A stretch of DNA of 12,000 bases from Glandiceps talaboti (Eukaryota > Hemichordata > Enteropneusta > Spengelidae). The number at the start of each line of letters is the position of its first letter. Positions within the stretch are counted from its first letter, which is position 1. The notes beneath the pieces are model-generated. The model did not search any database. It was not told the origin of the DNA and saw nothing but the letters and a program-made list of their open reading frames with translations. The DNA lies in NCBI RefSeq assembly GCF_964340395.1, contig NC_135568.1, positions 2,438,001-2,450,000 on the forward strand, read 5' to 3'. Shown here in pieces: positions 7,957-12,000 of this stretch. The position numbers and the translations under genes are program-made.

Positions 7957-8105
7957 TCGACCAACTATATGCTGTCAGAATGCTGTTTATATCGGCCAAC
8001 TATATGTGGTATGCTGTCAATATCAGCCAACTATATGCTGTTGGAATGCTGTTTCTAATGTCCAACTATATGCAGTATGCTGTCAATATCGGCTGACTTT
8101 CTGCT
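7957..8105. repeat. 66-bp dimeric minisatellite
   Basis: CCAACTATATG occurs at 7961, 7996, 8027 and 8062, and a decayed version lies at 8093. Spacing alternates 35, 31, 35, 31. Odd units carry the CTGTCAGAATGCTGTTT type of tail and even units the GTATGCTGTCAATATC type. The true repeat is therefore a two-part unit of about 66 bp. Confidence 0.9.
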
Positions 8106-8308
8106 ACAAGTTTATCCCGTCAACTTTAATGCAAATCTTATCCTGTGTACTAACACTTTTCTTCCTTGGTGTAAAGGTAAACATATCATAAGCAAATTAA
8201 CTTGGTAGAGCGAGCCTATATATCAGTCATCTGGAGCATTTTGAGGATTAGTTTTGTGTTTGAATTGAAAAAAATAATTGCATTGTGTTCTTTCCTGCAT
8301 GCCATAAG

Positions 8309-8371
8309 GACTTGGAGGGATCAGAACTAAGCTTTCTTGATGACGCTGAGGAGGAAGAAGAAGAAGAAGAG
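8309..8371 (+). CDS. Probable small acidic exon
   Basis: Starting after an acceptor at 8307-8308 (TTCTTTCCTGCATGCCATAAG), a phase-0 entry matches the phase-0 donor at 5951. The product is DLEGSELSFLDDAEEEEEEE plus one Glu, 21 codons, ending at GAG|GTAGAT in phase 0. The donor is weak (only GT and +3 A fit well). Coding is supported by the frame match to both neighbours and by an acidic composition like theirs. If the donor is not used, the frame runs on through TSD-less, hydrophobic translation into the (GT)n tract, which looks intronic. Confidence 0.65.
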
Positions 8372-8538
8372 GTAGATTTTGTGTCCAGTCCCCCGTTTTC
8401 TTTGAAACTAAAATATACCCAGGAATTGTTTGCTGTGTGTTTTCACCTGTTTTTTAAAAACATCATCCATGGTTTTGTTTTCAGTGTAGCAATTTTCACT
8501 ATTTTCAGGTCCATGCTAACATGCATATATAATGGCGC

Positions 8539-8541
<3 letters not shown>

Positions 8542-8605
<64 letters not shown>
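8542..8605. repeat. (GT)n microsatellite, about 32 units
   Basis: A pure GT tract followed by TATGTGTCTTTGTATGTC-type decay up to about 8640. It lies 171 bp downstream of the small acidic exon. Confidence 0.97.
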
Positions 8606-8606
<1 letters not shown>

Positions 8607-9979
8607 ATATGTGTCTTTGTATGTCTGTTTGTGTCTGTGTGATAATGTATATGAGATTCTCTGCAAATCTAGGGCTGTATTTAAACTTAGATGTCAATGC
8701 GGCTCATTCATTAAATTTTAAAATCAAAGATTAAAGCATATGAAGGCATCTAATCTGTGTTACATCTTGTCCAGTGTGTTTCCAAATCCATTTTGTCTTC
8801 CAAATTTGCCCATGATAGTAATTCACACATTTCCATGATTGCATTCCATTTCACTATTCAATTCTGGCTCTGTAGTAATATCCTATTATGAAATGTTAGT
8901 TTTGAATTTATATTTAAACCCAAAAGGATGTTATATCACATCTAATCAAAAGAATCTAAAAAGAAACGATTATTGTAGTTTCAAAAAAAAAAATGTCTGA
9001 GAAGGAACAGAAATGTCTAATTGAAATATTTTGTGTGTTAATTTCAAAGACTGTTACAAATAGTTAATCATAGAACAAGTATTAAGAATTGTCAGAACTG
9101 AACTAATGAGTTGATTAAGTTTCTGGATACTGAAACATTTGGACAGTCAATAACTTAAGTGTGTGTTTAATCAGAGCTTCAATTGTGGTATTTCTGGCAG
9201 AGATGTGTCAAGCAAGAATGTAACAACTATGTGATGTGTCATATGAGATGGCCTTCTTTGTCATAAAGTTAGAATTTTGTACAAAAATATGTATCGTGTA
9301 TTGAGAGAAGGGGCTGTTAAAGATCTCACGTACAGTACCATTAATGTTTGAAATATTGTTTGGAGTTCAATGTGGTTCAAAGGTGTTTTATACATGTTTC
9401 TGTAGCTAGGTATACATTCAGATTGTATTTTGATGAAAACAGTTACAGTTTGATGTGTTTGTGAGGTGCCAACTCCATAATGACGAGGATTTTGTTTTGT
9501 GGAAAATGACAAATGTATAAAGAACTTTATCAAAAAGATAACCAGTGCACCTCATTCTATAATTACAGACAGACAATGAAGTTCTCATGACATATAACAT
9601 GTCTGTGTACAAACATAATGTTGTACTTCGTTGACTTCATTGACTGTTTCCATGGTAACATGATGTTGGTGGAGTTTTAATGAGATGAGAACTCATTTTG
9701 ACAGTGTTGACATCACATGTTTGATGACTGACCAATACAGATGCACAATACTTATATTTGAAGTCTGTGTATATATTGTGATGTGTTCTTTGCTGTGATT
9801 GGAGAATTTGCTTTTGCTAATAATATGATTATGCTGTTTGTGTGGAAGCTTAACTTTGTTGAATTTATGGGTGCTTTTTTGAACTAATGAATTGATCCCG
9901 CTAACCTGTTGACTGCAGCTAACCATTGACTGCAGCATGCTGCATGCCCTAACTGCAACCCAACTTGACTTTTCTTAAG
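8606..9979 (+). other. Intron sequence, no gene seen
   Basis: AT-rich, with an A run near 8984. Minus-strand open frames in 9261-9938 show no domain or splice pattern that I can support. Close to the 3' end a 10-mer (TTGACTGCAG) occurs at 9909 and 9926. CTAAC occurs at 9901, 9919 and 9949. The last sits about 27 nt before the AG at 9978-9979 and is a good branch-site candidate. Confidence 0.65.
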
Positions 9980-10123
9980 ATCTACTATCGAGTGCCCGAT
10001 TCCTTCCCACCTACTCCCGAAACTGAACCCGAACCCGAACCCGAACCTGAATATGAGGACGATGTTTCTGGTACAGAAGGGTTGGATTATGAAGATTCTG
10101 AATTCACAGAGGTAGAATTATAA
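9980..10123 (+). CDS. Probable C-terminal exon: Pro-Glu repeat and acidic tail
   Basis: The acceptor is CTTGACTTTTCTTAAG (AG at 9978-9979), preceded by CTAAC branch-like sites. Phase-0 entry agrees with the exon ending at 8371. The product begins IYYRVPDSFPPTPETEPEPE, continues with further PE pairs, then YEDDVSGTEGLDYEDSEFTE, and ends VEL before TAA at 10121-10123. GAA CCC pairs are repeated, and the Pro-Glu part resembles the exon at 5794. Tyr in acidic surroundings (YED twice) could be kinase targets. A weak donor (GAG|GTAGAA at 10112) could instead replace the last three residues by splicing onward. Confidence 0.75.
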   Translation: MYYRVPDSFPPTPETEPEPEPEPEYEDDVSGTEGLDYEDSEFTEVEL

Positions 10124-10862
10124 AAACTATAAACAAGAAACTAACGTTTGTAACGTTCTTCAAAAACGCTAACTATATGTACTCCAAAAACTAATTTTCT
10201 GTAGTCAATGTCAACATCACTAACTAGTTTATGTTTAGTACATGTAAACTAACCAGGGGAACTTCTCATAAATATATAAAAGCCCAGTTAAGATTTGAAG
10301 AAATGTTTCTGTTTATGATTTCAAAGTATGTGAATCAAAGGTTTCAAATTTAATCCATTCTTGCAGTGTCCATAAGCGAGGATGTGATTGGTCCTTCCAG
10401 GTAGAATTTCAAAATATTCTCTGTAACAACCAATGACTGATGAGAACAGTTGCACAAAATCTGATAATGTAAATTCACAGAAATTTATAGATCTATAGCT
10501 ACCATTGGTATATCATATATATGTGACTTTTAGCAATGCTTGTTTATGAAAAAAGAAATGAACCCATCAAAATAAGAATCAAACATGTATTGTCTGAATG
10601 GTTTAAAAACATTACAAACATCATTTACAGTTGACGTGGTAGACTTTTGTAAATGGGACTAAAATCATGACGTATATCATTGTAAATATTAAGATAAAGT
10701 GTGTTTTGTTGTGGTGTTTTGTTGTGTTGTTTTGTTGTGTGCCTAGGTTTGGGTGTGGTATATGTTATACTAAAAAGTTTGCAGTACCTGGTCTGGAAAT
10801 GACAGATTACCCTGTTTTATATGCATGTATATTAATGACACTGCATTTTGACATAAAAAAAA
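10124..10862 (+). other. Probable 3' UTR of the long isoform
   Basis: It follows the TAA at 10123. It is AT-rich, with several CTAAC-like words at 10140-10255 and a G/T-rich stretch (GTTTTGTTGTGGTGTTTTG) near 10700-10760. The open frame at 10667-10867 is driven by that T-rich stretch. UTR status is inferred. Confidence 0.45.
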
Positions 10863-10868
10863 ATTAAA
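10863..10868 (+). terminator. Possible polyadenylation signal ATTAAA
   Basis: ATTAAA is followed within about 20 nt by a GT-rich element (CTTTGACTGTGCTGTGT). It is the first standard signal that I see after the stop at 10123. A canonical AATAAA lies further on at 11308-11313. Confidence 0.4.
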
Positions 10869-12000
10869 TTATTACCTTTGACTGTGCTGTGTAAAAAATT
10901 AGGATTTAATTTTTTAAATTTTCAGCACTTGGAAGTATTCTTGTTTCTGTATATCTGTGTGTATATCTATTTTTTGAACATTTACTTGCTTTCCTGACTT
11001 TTCCTACAGTTGCATGTCAAATATATCAAATGCTAAACAGTACTTTGGTTTAATAATACTAGTATAAAACTACTTCACTAGTGAACTTAAAGTTAAACTT
11101 AAATTTGATAATAGAATCCAGAATTACAAAGTCTATTGCATGATTTTTTTGAAATTAAAGTTTAGTAAACTTGGTAAAATGTTTGGATGAATATCTGATA
11201 ATGTTAATATTGTATCAATTGTTTCTTGTGTAATGACACTCTGTCTGTCTGATAGCAATAGCGAACTTGCAAACCTGCCATCTTGAATGTTGCATCATGG
11301 GAAATATAATAAATATGAATCCATCAGTATTGTAAACAATTGTTACATTGTTTTTAACCACAAATAATTGCGTCATGGATACTCTGACCATTGTAGGAAG
11401 TTTATTTTATCGATAGATGCAGATTAGGTATTATGATAACTACAGATAATCCCATAGTCCTTTGCGTCTGAGCATGCTCAGTCTGGATTGTAAGTTCCCT
11501 ACTGGACATACTTGTAATATTGAAAACATGAGTAGGGCTGTGTATAGACTATTGATAGCCAGTATGTATATCTGATATCATTATGATGTGTAAACCTTTG
11601 ATAGCCAGTCATCATGACAGTCTGTCTATCAGATCTCCATTATTTCATATCATATCATACCATTACAATACATTATATTATCATAGCATGGCTGTTCGTT
11701 ATAAACACTGTGTAGTCTGAGATCATATTATGTTATCTACAAAAATTGTAAACAATTATCTATGGATTGTCTGTGCAAAAATGTTTTAAAATATTGTACT
11801 ATAAATTCATAGAGTTTTCTTAGATTTCTGTTGTATGGTAAGTGTCTATCTGAACTGGTCTAATATCAGTTGATTCAATGAAGAAGTATATTGGCACAGA
11901 TGCTAAGTTCCAAAAGTAACAATATTACTGTAACTGTAAATTTGTTTTAAAGTCCAGTCCAGTCATTTCTGACTTAGAATTTATTACTTCAAATATGATT
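10869..12000. other. Unassigned sequence, no supported exon
   Basis: AT-rich with no long open frame. It holds a strong-looking 3' splice site at 11009, an AATAAA at 11308, inverted promoter-like motifs at 11277-11303 and 11439-11466, a 14-bp palindrome (CTGAGCATGCTCAG, 11468-11481), and a repeated TTGATAGCCAGT (near 11550 and 11598). Whether the gene continues here is undecided. Confidence 0.5.

Larger units (their letters stand above)
5952..8308 (+). other. Long intron (2.36 kb) dense in repeats
   Basis: It separates the Pro-Glu exon from the small acidic exon, both phase 0 at the junction. It holds a (TTTG)n tract, a 30-bp array, two foldbacks, a diverged ~76-bp repeat, a 47-bp duplication and a 66-bp dimeric array, each listed separately. 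No exon in the required phase was found in it. Confidence 0.7.

Noticed and set aside
9261-9938. Minus-strand open frames of 64-90 codons
   Set aside because: No domain, biased composition or splice-site support; lengths are ordinary for this much DNA.
10368-10401. 34-nt exon between CATTCTTGCAG and GTAGAA
   Set aside because: Entering in phase 0 from the exon ending at 10111 it meets TAA at the third codon, and nothing downstream fits its exit phase.
1-12000. CRISPR array or bacterial-type system
   Set aside because: The repeats are contiguous tandem arrays without unique spacers, and the window is clearly eukaryotic with spliced coding.

Overview
The window looks like intron-rich DNA from an invertebrate animal. 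It is AT-rich, and short coding islands are separated by introns of about 0.3 to 2.4 kb, many bounded by recognisable GT...AG sites. The spacers are full of (GT)n microsatellites, minisatellites and foldback sequences. There are no bacterial-style gene clusters and no transposase or reverse transcriptase coding. A lophotrochozoan or another marine invertebrate would fit, but that placement is inference from general texture.

The one gene I can support is on the + strand and enters from the left. Six coding blocks join with matching intron phases: 679-1050, 4907-4978, 5260-5439, 5794-5951, 8309-8371, and 9980 to a stop at 10123. The spliced frame stays open across every junction and gives about 329 codons, with the N-terminus outside the window. 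The protein is low-complexity and its charge changes along its length: a poly-Ala run followed by a Lys/Glu helix, then a Lys-rich block, then a Pro-Glu block, then a strongly acidic tail. I do not recognise a named family.

A seventh block, 3073-3554, begins with a diverged copy of the small exon at 4907 and has the same entry phase. It runs through an Asp/Asn-rich (GAT)n tract to its own stop and is followed by an AATAAA signal at 4083. The gene therefore probably makes a short isoform ending there and a long isoform that skips it. A 148-bp GT/TG tract lies just upstream of the competing exon at 4907.

Layout: 1-487, 39-bp minisatellite in an intron; 679-1050, first exon; 1897-2110, GT repeat and five identical 26-mers, then a Cys-rich open frame of doubtful status; 3073-4088, alternative terminal exon and its 3' UTR; 4104-4815, degenerate repeats and a large GT tract; 4907-5951, three short exons; 5952-8308, a long intron with two strong foldbacks (6899-6990, 7015-7151) and several tandem repeats; 8309-8371, small acidic exon; 9980-10123, last supported exon; 10124-12000, 3' UTR and unassigned sequence with a second possible 3' end and a pair of inverted promoter-like motifs near 11277-11481.
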